A DNA stretch of 64,000 bases from Budvicia aquatica DSM 5075 = ATCC 35567 (GCF_000427805.1 NZ_ATYS01000009.1:117432-181431); one strand, 5' to 3'. Counted from the first letter of the stretch, positions 35,471-44,768 are shown. Numbers and translations: made by a program. Notes: generated from the sequence alone by a model not told the origin.

Positions 35471-37804
35471 ATGTTATGTACGCCATCTCGCGGTGGTTTT
35501 CGTTTGGCGAAAACCGCGCTAGGTCTCTCTCTGCTTTTATCTTCATCCGCCTATGCTCAGGATTATATTTTTGATCCTATGGGATTTTTCCCGGGAGCGT
35601 CCACACCTCATAGCCGCGCATGGAAACTCAGCCATGACGGAAGTACGGCAATACTTGCCGGTTTGAACGACCGCTCCGAATTTGAATATGCACTTTGGAC
35701 GCCGGGGCAGGGATTACAGAGCCTTACCGGCGATCGACAAGGGTTGACTCAGCTTACGTTAGATAGCATCAGCGGTGACGGTGCCACGATTCTGGGGACC
35801 GGCAGAAATGCTATGGGTAAAAATGAAGCATTTATCTGGCGTGCCGATAGCGGGTATCAACTGCTCGGTGTCCTTGGCGATCCGCTGGTTGAGGATAGCC
35901 ACGCTTCCGTTATCAGTAATGATGGTCAAGCCGTTGCAGGGTATAGCGGAAATGCGATGGGCGGATATATGGAAGCATTCCGCTGGACTGAAAGCCGGGG
36001 TATGGAAGGGTTAGGTTTTCTTACTGACAGTACTCAGCCGCTTAGGTTTTCTCAGGCAATCGCTATTGATGAAACCGGCGATACGCTGGTGGGCTATAGC
36101 CTTAATTCCGATGCTTATTATGAAGCATTCCGCTGGACCGAAAATAGCGGAATCAAAGGGCTGGGCTTTATTAACGGTGGCGGAACTGCCCCGTCAAGCA
36201 TGGCTTTATTTGTTAGCCATGATGGCCGGGTTGTTTCTGGTGTTAGTAACAATGACCGCGATCTTAGCGAAGCCTTTGTCTGGACCGAAAATAGCGGAAT
36301 GAAAGGGTTGGGCTTTATTGACGGTGGCGGTTTGATGCCTAAAAGCATTCCGGTCGCCATCAGCGCTGACGGTCGTGTGATTGTGGGTGCAAGCAGTAAT
36401 TCAACCACTCAGGATGACAGTCCGGTTGAAAGCTTTCGTTGGACTGAAGAGAGTGGAATGGTCGGCTTAGGGTTTCTGGGCGGGAATACAATACATGTTA
36501 GTCAGGCCAGGGCATTAAGCGCCGATGGTTCTACCATTGTCGGCCTCAGCTCTACCGATCAGGATACGGCTGCTGCCTATATCTGGCGTGAAGAGTTCGG
36601 CATGATTAGCATTCAGGATTTCCTCGCCTCCAACGGCATTAACCTTGATAGCTGGGCATTAGAAGATGCCTCTTCAATATCAGGGAATGGCGAAGTGGTT
36701 GTTGGCATGGGCACGAATCCTGACGGTTACGCTGAGGGCTGGATGGCGCGTATACCTAAGCCGGAAACTCCGATCTCTCCGCCGATTATTACTGACCCGA
36801 CGGATCCGACGACGCCCATCGACCCCGATCCGGAAGTCACTCCGCCGCCGGGATTTATTTCTATCAATGAGCTGAATCGTTCACTGTCCGATATGACCTA
36901 TGTGCCGATGGCCGGGCTTTCCGTTGCTCAGGGTGCATTGCAGGATCAGCGGTTTATTGCTGCACAACAGTGTGATTCCGATCGGCTATGGAATGAGAGT
37001 GATAAACGCTATTGTAGCTTTATAACCGGTAGCGGAGAATTCTGGCGTGGGGATGGTTCACTGGGGCGCGGCTCTGTCGGTTTAGCCGTTCGCCTGTCAC
37101 CCTCATTGACCTTAGGCGCCAGCGCTTATCTGGGGCGCAGCGATGTTGACCTGCGCCTGAATGGTAAAAATAAAGTAGATAGTTATGGTAGTGCTTTGTT
37201 TGTTAATTACACCCGTGGTGATGAAGGGTTAAGCGCTTTCGGGGCCGTTACTGCCAACCATCTGGATTACGACATCCGGCGTAATTATGGTAATAACACT
37301 CAGCTGAATACTTATTCTGACGGTGACAGCAAAGGATATTCATTAGGTGCGCTGGCCCGTTTAGGCTGGACTTTCCGCCCGGTGGCTGATGTTGCGGTGA
37401 TTCCGTTTGCCGAAGTCAATTGGGCAAGGGCTACCATTGATGGATATCGTGAATCTAACGGCACTTTTCCGATTGATTATGATGGCCGTAGCGCGGATGA
37501 AACTGATTCACGTCTCGGTGGTGAACTGCGCTATGCCATTAACAATCAACTGAATGTTAACGCCAGCGCTGCATGGGTTCATCGTTTGTCCGGCGGTGTT
37601 GATCGGGTTTCCGGCGAACTAATCGGCGTAGCTGATATTCAGTCTGATAAGGTTGATTTACCGACCGACTGGAGTGAAGTTACGTTGGGAATGTCGTATC
37701 AACTGACGTCGGATATGGGCATTTCTGCGGCGGCAACGTCAACAATTGGCCGTAGCTATCAGCCTGATACCAGTATCAGGGCCGGTTTTACCTTTAAGTT
37801 CTGA
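35471..37804 (+). CDS. HAF-repeat autotransporter
   Basis: The 777-residue protein has a signal peptide (hydrophobic core LAKTALGLSLLLSSSAYAQ, cleavage near residue 30). A passenger follows, made of about seven copies of a roughly 55-residue repeat with GLGFLGG/GLGFIDGG and 'A...SADG...VVGxS' elements, typical of the extracellular HAF family. A proline-rich linker (about 433-463) comes next, then a C-terminal beta-barrel of about 280 residues ending in Phe (GFTFKF), as needed for BAM insertion. The passenger would be displayed on the surface; its ligand is unknown. It interrupts the respiratory gene cluster and shows no relation to it. Confidence 0.88.
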   Translation: MLCTPSRGGFRLAKTALGLSLLLSSSAYAQDYIFDPMGFFPGASTPHSRAWKLSHDGSTAILAGLNDRSEFEYALWTPGQGLQSLTGDRQGLTQLTLDSISGDGATILGTGRNAMGKNEAFIWRADSGYQLLGVLGDPLVEDSHASVISNDGQAVAGYSGNAMGGYMEAFRWTESRGMEGLGFLTDSTQPLRFSQAIAIDETGDTLVGYSLNSDAYYEAFRWTENSGIKGLGFINGGGTAPSSMALFVSHDGRVVSGVSNNDRDLSEAFVWTENSGMKGLGFIDGGGLMPKSIPVAISADGRVIVGASSNSTTQDDSPVESFRWTEESGMVGLGFLGGNTIHVSQARALSADGSTIVGLSSTDQDTAAAYIWREEFGMISIQDFLASNGINLDSWALEDASSISGNGEVVVGMGTNPDGYAEGWMARIPKPETPISPPIITDPTDPTTPIDPDPEVTPPPGFISINELNRSLSDMTYVPMAGLSVAQGALQDQRFIAAQQCDSDRLWNESDKRYCSFITGSGEFWRGDGSLGRGSVGLAVRLSPSLTLGASAYLGRSDVDLRLNGKNKVDSYGSALFVNYTRGDEGLSAFGAVTANHLDYDIRRNYGNNTQLNTYSDGDSKGYSLGALARLGWTFRPVADVAVIPFAEVNWARATIDGYRESNGTFPIDYDGRSADETDSRLGGELRYAINNQLNVNASAAWVHRLSGGVDRVSGELIGVADIQSDKVDLPTDWSEVTLGMSYQLTSDMGISAAATSTIGRSYQPDTSIRAGFTFKF

Positions 37805-37825
37805 TTTGATTGTCTTGAAATAACG

Positions 37826-37857
37826 CCGGGTCTTAAGGCTTAAATATTAAGGCCCGG
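37826..37857. terminator. Hairpin between convergent autotransporter and rhodanese genes
   Basis: CCGGG-T-CTTAA pairs with TTAAG-G-CCCGG around a ten-base loop. It sits between converging genes and probably ends transcripts from both sides, although the T-runs are short. Confidence 0.5.
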
Positions 37858-37874
37858 TAGTGATAATCGGGGTG

Positions 37875-38339
37875 TTAGCTAGGATTGAAGTTGAAATCGG
37901 CAACCGGCTCTTTCTCTAAGTTTCTACCTGAACTCATCCAGCCAAATATGCCTTCAGGCATGGTAAAAACATGGGTATATCCCATTGCCTCGGTCGCTTT
38001 GGCCGCTTCATCACTGGCAACGCACAGCTTATTCATACAATAAAAAATCAGCGTCGCGGTTTTATTCTTCGGCAATAGCGATTGCCAATCTGGTTTATTA
38101 ATATTGACCGCTCCCGGAATGTGGCCCTGTTGCCAGATATCTTCAGGATTAACATCAAAGAAATAGACGTCTTTTTGGCCTAATAACCGTTCAGCCTGTT
38201 TTAGGCTGATAGGGGAGTGAAAGCTGGGCGCAGAGGCCTGATCGTCACCCCATGTACCGCCATTAGCCAAAACGGTCGGTGTGATGCACAGCCCTGACAG
38301 GATGAATATCATAGGAATTAGTGCCTTGCGTATCGACAT
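37875..38339 (-). CDS. Periplasmic rhodanese-domain protein
   Basis: The 154-residue precursor has a Sec signal peptide (MSIRKALIPMIFILSGLCI, cleavage near residue 26) and one rhodanese domain: YFFDVNPEDIWQQGHIPGAVNI, then LIFYCMNKLCVASDEAA, in which the Cys of FYCMN sits at the active-site loop position, and a C-terminal GYTHVFTMPEGIFGW. Such proteins bind or transfer sulfane sulfur. The gene lies downstream of the octaheme reductase gene on the same strand, so a role with sulfur oxyanions is likely. ATG 38339 has AGGAG upstream. Confidence 0.87.
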   Translation of the reverse strand: MSIRKALIPMIFILSGLCITPTVLANGGTWGDDQASAPSFHSPISLKQAERLLGQKDVYFFDVNPEDIWQQGHIPGAVNINKPDWQSLLPKNKTATLIFYCMNKLCVASDEAAKATEAMGYTHVFTMPEGIFGWMSSGRNLEKEPVADFNFNPS

Positions 38340-38385
38340 ATCGGCTCCTATAGCCATTTATTTCAGCATAAGTTTGCTGGTATAA

Positions 38386-38413
38386 ATAGCGCCGGCAAAT
38401 ATGCCGGCGCTAT
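38386..38413. other. Strong hairpin between the octaheme cytochrome and rhodanese genes
   Basis: ATAGCGCCGGC (38386-38396) and GCCGGCGCTAT (38403-38413) form an 11-pair stem with a six-base loop. On the minus strand it is followed by TTATACC, not a clear T-run. It probably stabilises or attenuates the transcript between the two genes. Confidence 0.5.
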
Positions 38414-38443
38414 AGACCGTGTTATCAACAAGGATTCCGGCAA

Positions 38444-40438
38444 TTACTTCTTGGTTTTACGGGCTTCACCACTAAGGATAGCTTCAGCCTGTTGAACATA
38501 GACTACACCTTCATCAATCCGGCTCTTGGTGTAGTTCGGTCCATGAACACCCCAGGAACCATCTTTCTTAACGGCGTCGGCAATTTCTCTGGCCTGTTTA
38601 GCCAACAGCTGGACCTGTACTTTCTCATCCAGCGTGATTTTGCTCTTCGGCAGTTTCTTATCAATGGATTTCAGTGAGTTCTGAATGGTGGCATAGCCAT
38701 CTTTCACCGGCATTTGCCATTCAATCACTTTGCCATAGATAGTTTCCTGATCTTTAAACTGAAGCCGCTCTGAAAGCACCGTTTGTACCGGACTGTGGCA
38801 ACCACCACCTTCGAGCATATCGACGTCGCTAAAGCTGGTTCGTCCACAAGACCACATCAGGTCGAGATAGCCTTTACCGTCTTGCTTAGCAATGGTCCAG
38901 CCTTTAACGTTTGAATCACGCGGTTTCCCTTCTGGAGGATTGAGCGTTTTAGCCTCTTCATCGACCAGGATCTTCCAGATATGCGCTTTTCGTACGTTAT
39001 CGAATCCGGCCATATCCGGATACTGAATGGCTGCAAAGTTTTCACAGCTACCCATATTCGGCATGTGACAGGCGGTACAGTTATTTTTACTGTGAGTATC
39101 ACCCTGTGAAAGCACCTGTGCCTGTTGGGTATGACAATCAGAACACTCCTTTTTCAGGTTGGTTCGGGTCACACCAGACTGCCAATCATTAGAGGTAACT
39201 TCATGCGGGTCGTGACAGGTTGAGCAGCGCATACCTTTGCCGTAGTGGGCAGAGTTATACATTTGTGAACCTTCGGTACCGCAAGAAGGGCAAGATGATT
39301 TAAAGTAGGAGTTGAACGGATTTTTTGGATCTTTTTCGGCCCCTTCAGCCGTCCAGGCAAAGCGCTGGTGACAGCGTTCACAGTTGGATGGCATACCAGC
39401 CCCTCGCGCTCCGTATAAGTGGGCGCCGGCACCATGACATTCCTCACAGGCAATGCCTTTACTGACGGTATGTTCCTGCAAGGCTTTCGGATTACCCAAG
39501 GCGGCATAAAACTCATTGGCATTCTTAAAGTCAAACTTGAAGGTATGGCAGACCTCGCAATAGGCGCTGGCTGGCTGAAATAACATATTTTCACGGTCAG
39601 AAGCACCGTAAGAGGTCATTCCCCAAATTTCTGAACCCCGAATGCCAAACTGATCGATCTTAGTCGGGAAGCCGGGCACATAGCTGGCAATTCTCTTAAC
39701 CATTTCAGGCGTTAAGGATTCTGCCCAGCCTCGGGAGAATTGGTTACCTCCGGCCACCATGGTACCGGTGCCGTCCTTCAGCAAACCACCTTTGACATGG
39801 TAAGTCCCGCGGACTAAATAACTATCGATAAAGCCATATTTAGTACGTGGTGTACCGACAATTCCATATACGGCATCGCCAGTGATTCCTTGTGGAAGAA
39901 TGGAGGCTTTGCCGCCGTACATACCTTTGTTGAAGTTCTTATCCGGAACTTCATCCATTTCGCTCGGAAAGCGCAGCGTTTTCGCATGACGGGAACGTTC
40001 CCAGCGTTCGTACTGTGCCGGGTGACACTCACCACATTTAGCCGGGCCAACATATTTGTTTGGGAAATCAAGGAAGGATTCGGCACCTAGCCGATAGGTC
40101 ATTGCGGTAGGTCTGCCGTGCTTTTCTGCATATTGCTTACCACCACCAAATTCAACGAACTCTTCTTCACGGTTGCTGATAGAGTATTTCCCAATCAGCC
40201 TCCCTTCAGCTTCATACTTGAACATCGGATGGTTTTTAAACAGAAACTCAAAGTAATCTTTTTCCTGAACCACATAGTCTTCTAACGTTCTGGGTGTATA
40301 AGGTTCGGGTACAGCAAGCGGCGCGGGTGCCGTTGCCGTTGAAGCATTACTTTCTGCCGGCTGAGCCATTGCTGATGGCAATAACAGGCTAAAAGAAAGT
40401 AACGCCGCACAGGAAAGAGATCGTCGACGTATGCTCAT
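38444..40438 (-). CDS. mccA: Octaheme cytochrome c sulfite reductase (MccA/SirA type)
   Basis: Predicted periplasmic enzyme reducing sulfite to sulfide with six electrons. The 664-residue precursor has a Sec signal ending near AMAQ (residue 26). It carries seven CXXCH heme sites (Cys135, 294, 331, 353, 405, 432, 454) and an eighth heme site of the rare form CX15CH (Cys531, Cys547-His548), a combination known from Wolinella MccA and Shewanella SirA. Spare cysteines in CPSCG (383, 386) and GSCEN (465) could be the pair that binds copper near the active heme in MccA. ATG 40438 with GAGGGG upstream is preferred to 40453. The function is inferred from the heme pattern, not from the gene neighbourhood alone. 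Confidence 0.88.
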   Translation of the reverse strand: MSIRRRSLSCAALLSFSLLLPSAMAQPAESNASTATAPAPLAVPEPYTPRTLEDYVVQEKDYFEFLFKNHPMFKYEAEGRLIGKYSISNREEEFVEFGGGKQYAEKHGRPTAMTYRLGAESFLDFPNKYVGPAKCGECHPAQYERWERSRHAKTLRFPSEMDEVPDKNFNKGMYGGKASILPQGITGDAVYGIVGTPRTKYGFIDSYLVRGTYHVKGGLLKDGTGTMVAGGNQFSRGWAESLTPEMVKRIASYVPGFPTKIDQFGIRGSEIWGMTSYGASDRENMLFQPASAYCEVCHTFKFDFKNANEFYAALGNPKALQEHTVSKGIACEECHGAGAHLYGARGAGMPSNCERCHQRFAWTAEGAEKDPKNPFNSYFKSSCPSCGTEGSQMYNSAHYGKGMRCSTCHDPHEVTSNDWQSGVTRTNLKKECSDCHTQQAQVLSQGDTHSKNNCTACHMPNMGSCENFAAIQYPDMAGFDNVRKAHIWKILVDEEAKTLNPPEGKPRDSNVKGWTIAKQDGKGYLDLMWSCGRTSFSDVDMLEGGGCHSPVQTVLSERLQFKDQETIYGKVIEWQMPVKDGYATIQNSLKSIDKKLPKSKITLDEKVQVQLLAKQAREIADAVKKDGSWGVHGPNYTKSRIDEGVVYVQQAEAILSGEARKTKK

Positions 40439-41041
40439 ACGTATGCCCCTCATGTATTAAAAGTTAATCCTTTGCAAACCGGGATAAATTTTTATTTTTT
40501 GATATTTCTTAGAATAGTTATGGTGCCTCACACTACGCACAAAGAGGTAGTGATGAAGATAAGATAACCTTTTGATGAGTGTGGTTATTGATTTTGGTCA
40601 TATTTCAAGCACGTATAAATTGAGCTAATTGGCTGAACAACATGCAAAATTGTCAATTCACTGCGATTAAAAATAATAAGGAAGTTTGTTTCTTAACAGT
40701 CAATAACAAATTCATTACATAGCAGATAATAAAAACGCCATAATTATTCCGTTTAACCTTGCTTGAGAATTTAAATATAGTGTTTCCTATCTAACTAATA
40801 GGAGGATTCAATGTTTTCCACTTATCGGTTTATTGTTAAGTCAATTAATGGTTTTTGTTTTTAACATTATTAAGCGTTTGCAGCATATTGTTTTATGCGG
40901 GGGTTTATCTTAAAGTTAATTTTAAAATTTGTGATAAGGATCATTCCTAAGCTAAGGTGCTTTAGATAGCTACTGAATAAATGTTTATTATGATCAACGA
41001 ATTCTACGGAAAATTTACCAAAACAATAAGGATATATCGAT
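40439..41041. other. Control region upstream of the octaheme cytochrome gene
   Basis: About 600 A+T-rich bases between divergent genes. TTGAT-TTTG-GTCAT at 40588-40601 (8 of 10 FNR positions) is about 150 bases before the cytochrome start. GTGAT-AAGG-ATCAT at 40931-40944 (8 of 10, symmetrical) is about 100 bases before the next rightward gene. A 17-codon frame, 40811-40864, has a near-perfect ribosome-binding site (TAGGAGGATTCA before ATG) but no known product. All three are tentative. Confidence 0.35.
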
Positions 41042-41407
41042 ATGTATACAGATGAAACGGTAACTTTATATCGTCCCATCGGACCGGCTGAATTAGCGTT
41101 AGTGCGTCAATCCGGTTTTAAACAATGGCCGCCCAGATTGCCAGAACAACCTATATTTTATCCTGTCACCAATGAGCAGTATGCCATTCAAATTGCCCGC
41201 GACTGGAATGTGCCTGAAAGTGGAAGCGGGTTTGTCACGATATTTCAAGTGAAAAAAGAGTTTATGTCACGCTATCAAATACATTCAGCCGGTGGTGCAG
41301 AACATAAAGAATGGTGGATACCTGCTGAAGATTTAGCCGAGTTAAATAAGAATATTGTAGGCCTGATTGAGATTATTCATCAGTTTGGCGATAAGCATTT
41401 TTATTGA
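41042..41407 (+). CDS. Conserved hypothetical protein (family often labelled ADP-ribosylation/crystallin J1)
   Basis: The 121-residue protein begins with TVTLYRPIGPAELALVRQSGFKQWPPRLPEQPIFYPV and includes IARDWN and HKEWWIPAEDL. I recall this pattern from a small conserved family that databases label ADP-ribosylation/crystallin J1, a name not backed by experiment as far as I know. No signal peptide or membrane segment. AAGGAT lies before the ATG. It is followed after 25 bases by a 95-residue gene, so the two are probably cotranscribed and may act together. Confidence 0.72.
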   Translation: MYTDETVTLYRPIGPAELALVRQSGFKQWPPRLPEQPIFYPVTNEQYAIQIARDWNVPESGSGFVTIFQVKKEFMSRYQIHSAGGAEHKEWWIPAEDLAELNKNIVGLIEIIHQFGDKHFY

Positions 41408-41432
41408 TTTATTCATTGATAGGTAGAAGCCA

Positions 41433-41720
41433 ATGAGTCTCGAATATACCGTTTTTATGGCTCCGGGAGAAAACCAATGCTTTGATGCCGTTGCGGAAAA
41501 TATTATCCAGAATATACCTGAGGCTAAAATATCCGATGATAGCCACTCATTATGGTTGCCGGGTGAATACAGTCACTGGATAGATTTTTCAATAGAAAAA
41601 AGTGATGACGGTTTTTTTATTGTGACCAATATGAACGGTAGCAGTAATAAGAGTTTGTTTCAGTTAATCGAAACGGTGCTTAACCGGCTGTCAGTCGGTT
41701 ATTCAATTGAAGAAGTGTAG
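41433..41720 (+). CDS. Hypothetical protein paired with the preceding gene
   Basis: Not recognised. The 95-residue acidic protein has no signal peptide, membrane segment or known motif; it contains DDSHSLWLPGEYSHWIDFSIEKSDDGFFIVTN and looks like a small folded alpha/beta domain. The gene starts 25 bases after the previous stop with a modest site (GGTAGAAGCC). The compact two-gene arrangement resembles effector-immunity or enzyme-inhibitor pairs, but nothing in the sequence shows this. Confidence 0.6.
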   Translation: MSLEYTVFMAPGENQCFDAVAENIIQNIPEAKISDDSHSLWLPGEYSHWIDFSIEKSDDGFFIVTNMNGSSNKSLFQLIETVLNRLSVGYSIEEV

Positions 41721-41907
41721 AACGCAGTGAAGCACTCTCACGACATCCTCTGGCATGAGGAGAAATACGGCTATTAATCAATATAGAAATGATAAATTGC
41801 GGATTCTTTAACCGCTATTGTTCCCCGTTATTGCATAAATATATAGAAAAAAAGTCTGTATTAGACTATAAAGTCTCTTTGTAAGAATAAAAACGCAGAG
41901 GCTGTAT

Positions 41908-42864
41908 ATGAGCAGACAAACGGAGATACAAGTACTGACAGCGGCCGATGTGGCCAGATGTCTGAGTAAAATTGACGTGCTTAAGACGATGGAAGAGACG
42001 TTTTTAGCACGGGCAAAGGGGGACGTTATTCAGCCCGCTCAGGTGCTAACGCCGTTCCCCGAAGATAGCGGCGACTTCATTACCTATTCTGGCGTATTGG
42101 GCCACTTAAAGGTATTTGGCAGTAAAATGTCACCCTACTTACCGACATCCGCTGCCCCAATCGTTACCGCGTGGACTACATTGATGTCGATGGAGTCTGG
42201 CCAACCTTTATTACTTTGTGATTCCGGACGATTAACCCAGCAGCGTACGGCTGCTGTGACAGCGCTGGCCATTGACAGACTAGCCCCTAATGAGAGCAAA
42301 ACGCTGGCGTTAATTGGTTCAGGTCCGCTGGCTATGGCGCATTTAAACTATGTATTAACCCTGCGCGAATGGGAGTCGGTAAGAGTCTATTCTCCGAGCC
42401 TCAGTCAGAACGGGTTGAAGCAGGCGACATTCTTGTCTCTGGATTCCCGTATTTTAATTACCAATTCTGCGGAAGAATGCGTTGAACAGGCCGACGTTGT
42501 GATGCTGTGTACTTCATCTGCGGCGCCGGTATTTAATTTCAATGATATCGGAAAAACGGCATTGATTACCTCTATCAGTACCAATGCTGCGAAAGCACAT
42601 GAAATTGATCCTGCTTGCCTGCCTGATATGGACGTTTATTGTGATGATAAAATCTCGACCCCGCACAGTGCCGGCGAGATGCTGCTGGCTGCGGAACGAC
42701 ATCATTGGTCAGCGGATAGCATCAAAGGCGATTTAGCCGATTTAGTTAGCCAGCAATGTCAGAAGCCTGACTACCAGCGCTCGGTCTTTTTCCGCTCAAT
42801 CGGGCTTGGAATAGAAGATATTGCCATTGCTTATGCTGTTTATCAGCAATCTATTACAGAATAA
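41908..42864 (+). CDS. Ornithine cyclodeaminase/mu-crystallin family enzyme
   Basis: The 318-residue NAD(P)-dependent protein has the family pattern: LTAADVARCLSKIDVLKTMEETFLARAKGD at the start, HLKVFGSKM with a conserved Lys, RTAAVTALAIDRL, the Rossmann motif LALIGSGPLAMAHL (about residues 133-146) and ADVVMLCTSS. Members include ornithine cyclodeaminase, alanine dehydrogenase and the L-arginine dehydrogenase DauB. It is the first gene of an operon with an aminotransferase and a DauR-like regulator, so an amino acid or imino acid substrate is likely. The exact reaction is open. Confidence 0.85.
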   Translation: MSRQTEIQVLTAADVARCLSKIDVLKTMEETFLARAKGDVIQPAQVLTPFPEDSGDFITYSGVLGHLKVFGSKMSPYLPTSAAPIVTAWTTLMSMESGQPLLLCDSGRLTQQRTAAVTALAIDRLAPNESKTLALIGSGPLAMAHLNYVLTLREWESVRVYSPSLSQNGLKQATFLSLDSRILITNSAEECVEQADVVMLCTSSAAPVFNFNDIGKTALITSISTNAAKAHEIDPACLPDMDVYCDDKISTPHSAGEMLLAAERHHWSADSIKGDLADLVSQQCQKPDYQRSVFFRSIGLGIEDIAIAYAVYQQSITE

Positions 42865-42883
42865 ATCGATAAGAGAACTCAAT

Positions 42884-44023
42884 ATGAATATTCAAGATTT
42901 TGGTATTGAACGCTGGATGGACTTATATGAAAACAAATGCCGGTATAATCTGGCTGAAACCTGCGTTGAATCCCTGACCGTTGCCCACTTATTGCAGTTA
43001 GCCGATAAGAAAGAGACGTTATTGGCTGATATTTTGCCCATGAAGCTAACTTACGGTGCGATAACCGGATCTGAACGGTTAAAAACGCTGGTGGCCGGCC
43101 TGTATGAGCGTCAGTCAAAAGATAATGTGTTAATCACTCACGGCGCTATCGGTGCCAATGCCTTAGTGTATGAAACCCTGATTGAGCCCGGCGACCACGT
43201 GGTGGCGGTTTCTCCAACCTATCAACAACATCACTCAATTCCGGAAAGCTACGGCGCCAGCGTCAGCCTATGGCCCCTGAAAGAAGAGCTGGGTTTTATG
43301 CCAGATCTGAAGCAACTGAAGCAGCTGGTTAATCCACAAACTAAGCTGATTGCCATCAATAACCCGAACAATCCAACCGGTGCATTGATGGACAAGGCAT
43401 TTCTCAATCAGATCATCGATATTGCCAGAGCTAACGATGCCTATATTTTGTGTGATGAAGTCTATCGCGGTATTGACCAGCAGGGTGATGGTTTTACCGC
43501 ATCAATTGCCGACCTGTATGAAAAGGGGATTAGTACTTCGAGTATGTCAAAAGCGTATTCCCTGGCCGGGTTACGCCTTGGTTGGGTGGTATGCAGCCCG
43601 GAGTTAATTACTACGCTTATCACCCGCCGAGATTACAACACGATCAGCGTCGGTATGTTGGACGATTACTTCGCCGTGATGGCGCTGGAAGTCAAAGACA
43701 AAATTTTGGGGCGGAGTCGCGAAATTACCCAAAATAATCTGGCAATTTTAGATGAGTGGATTGCCTCAGAGCCGCGTATGTCATATATCCGGCCAAAATC
43801 AGGTACGACGGCATTATTAAAATATGACTTTGATATGACCTCGTGGGATTTCTGCGTTCGCCTGGTTGAAACTACCGGCGTGATGTTATCTCCGGGCAGC
43901 GTATTGAATATGGAAGGGTACTTACGCATTGGCTATGCTAATAATCCGGAGATATTAAGATTGGGCCTGATTGCGCTGTCCGGATTCCTGCGCACCCTTG
44001 ATGTTGAAGCCAACGCACAATGA
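42884..44023 (+). CDS. Class I/II PLP-dependent aminotransferase
   Basis: Fold-type I aminotransferase of 379 residues. Visible motifs are TYGAITGSERLKTLVAGLY, THGAIGANALVYETLIEPGDHV, NNPNNPTGALM, ILCDEVYRG with the PLP-contacting Asp and Tyr, and STSSMSKAYSLAGLRLGWVV with the Schiff-base lysine (about residue 231). It starts 20 bases after the preceding gene and its stop overlaps the next start (ATGA). The longer frame from 42821 overlaps the cyclodeaminase gene and lacks a site. Its substrate is unknown; it probably acts on the product or precursor of its operon partner. Confidence 0.85.
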   Translation: MNIQDFGIERWMDLYENKCRYNLAETCVESLTVAHLLQLADKKETLLADILPMKLTYGAITGSERLKTLVAGLYERQSKDNVLITHGAIGANALVYETLIEPGDHVVAVSPTYQQHHSIPESYGASVSLWPLKEELGFMPDLKQLKQLVNPQTKLIAINNPNNPTGALMDKAFLNQIIDIARANDAYILCDEVYRGIDQQGDGFTASIADLYEKGISTSSMSKAYSLAGLRLGWVVCSPELITTLITRRDYNTISVGMLDDYFAVMALEVKDKILGRSREITQNNLAILDEWIASEPRMSYIRPKSGTTALLKYDFDMTSWDFCVRLVETTGVMLSPGSVLNMEGYLRIGYANNPEILRLGLIALSGFLRTLDVEANAQ

Positions 44024-44655
44024 GCCTAAGTATTGATTCTGAGCATCAGCGATTACTGGCAGGGTATCACCCGCTGTGTGAGGCCATTTCTGCGCTATTT
44101 TATCCCTATGTTGAGGTGGTGATTCACGACCTGCTAACGCAGAAAGTCAGCTATCTGGCCAATAATATTTCTCGCCGGGAAATCGGCGATGATTCAGCAC
44201 TGGAAAACATTGAGTTTACTGAGTCGGAAAACGTTATCGGACCTTATGAAAAACTCAACTGGGACGGGCGGAAAATGCGGGCTATCAGTAGCGTAATCCG
44301 CTCGCCTCTGACTGGTCAGCCGGAAGCTCTGCTGTGCATCAATTTTAATACTTATGATTTTGAACAAATCCGAGGTGCGCTGAATATTTTTCTGTCCGGC
44401 GGGCAGCTGATTCCACAGCCGGAGAAATTATTTCGCGATGACTGGCAGGAGCGTATAAATACCTTTATGCACAGTTGGTTACAAAAGCAGGGGCTTTCGT
44501 TGTCTACCCTATCAAGGGCTGAAAAACGCCTGTTAGTCGAGGCGCTGTATGCTGAAGGGGCGTTTAACGGTAAAAGTGCGGCGAACTACGTTGCTAATAT
44601 TGTCGGCGTTAGCCGCGCCAGCGTTTTTAAGTATATTAAAGAGTTAAAGTCATAG
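44020..44655 (+). CDS. YheO/DauR-like transcriptional regulator
   Basis: The 211-residue protein has an N-terminal YheO-type PAS-like domain (residues about 15-120: FYPYVEVVIHDLLTQKVSYLANNIS, then VIRSPLTGQPEALLCINF) and a C-terminal helix-turn-helix (about 165-208: SRAEKRLLVEALYAEGAFNGKSAANYVANIVGVSRASVFKYIKEL). The layout matches YheO and DauR, the repressor of D-arginine catabolism in Pseudomonas. Its ATG overlaps the aminotransferase stop by four bases, so it is the last gene of the operon and probably controls it. Confidence 0.87.
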   Translation: MSLSIDSEHQRLLAGYHPLCEAISALFYPYVEVVIHDLLTQKVSYLANNISRREIGDDSALENIEFTESENVIGPYEKLNWDGRKMRAISSVIRSPLTGQPEALLCINFNTYDFEQIRGALNIFLSGGQLIPQPEKLFRDDWQERINTFMHSWLQKQGLSLSTLSRAEKRLLVEALYAEGAFNGKSAANYVANIVGVSRASVFKYIKELKS

Positions 44656-44768
44656 GCCAGAGTACCGGCACGGTGAGCTATTTTCAGTCTGTTAACCCCG
44701 TCGTTTTAGCGATAAGATGTCAGAATAAATCGATGGGGTTCTACAGCAGATTAACATCAGGATTAACG

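Noticed and set aside
38444..40438. Octaheme tetrathionate reductase or nitrite reductase NrfA
   Set aside because: NrfA has five hemes with a CXXCK site, and octaheme tetrathionate reductases do not use CX15CH as far as I know; the CX15CH spacing points to MccA/SirA.
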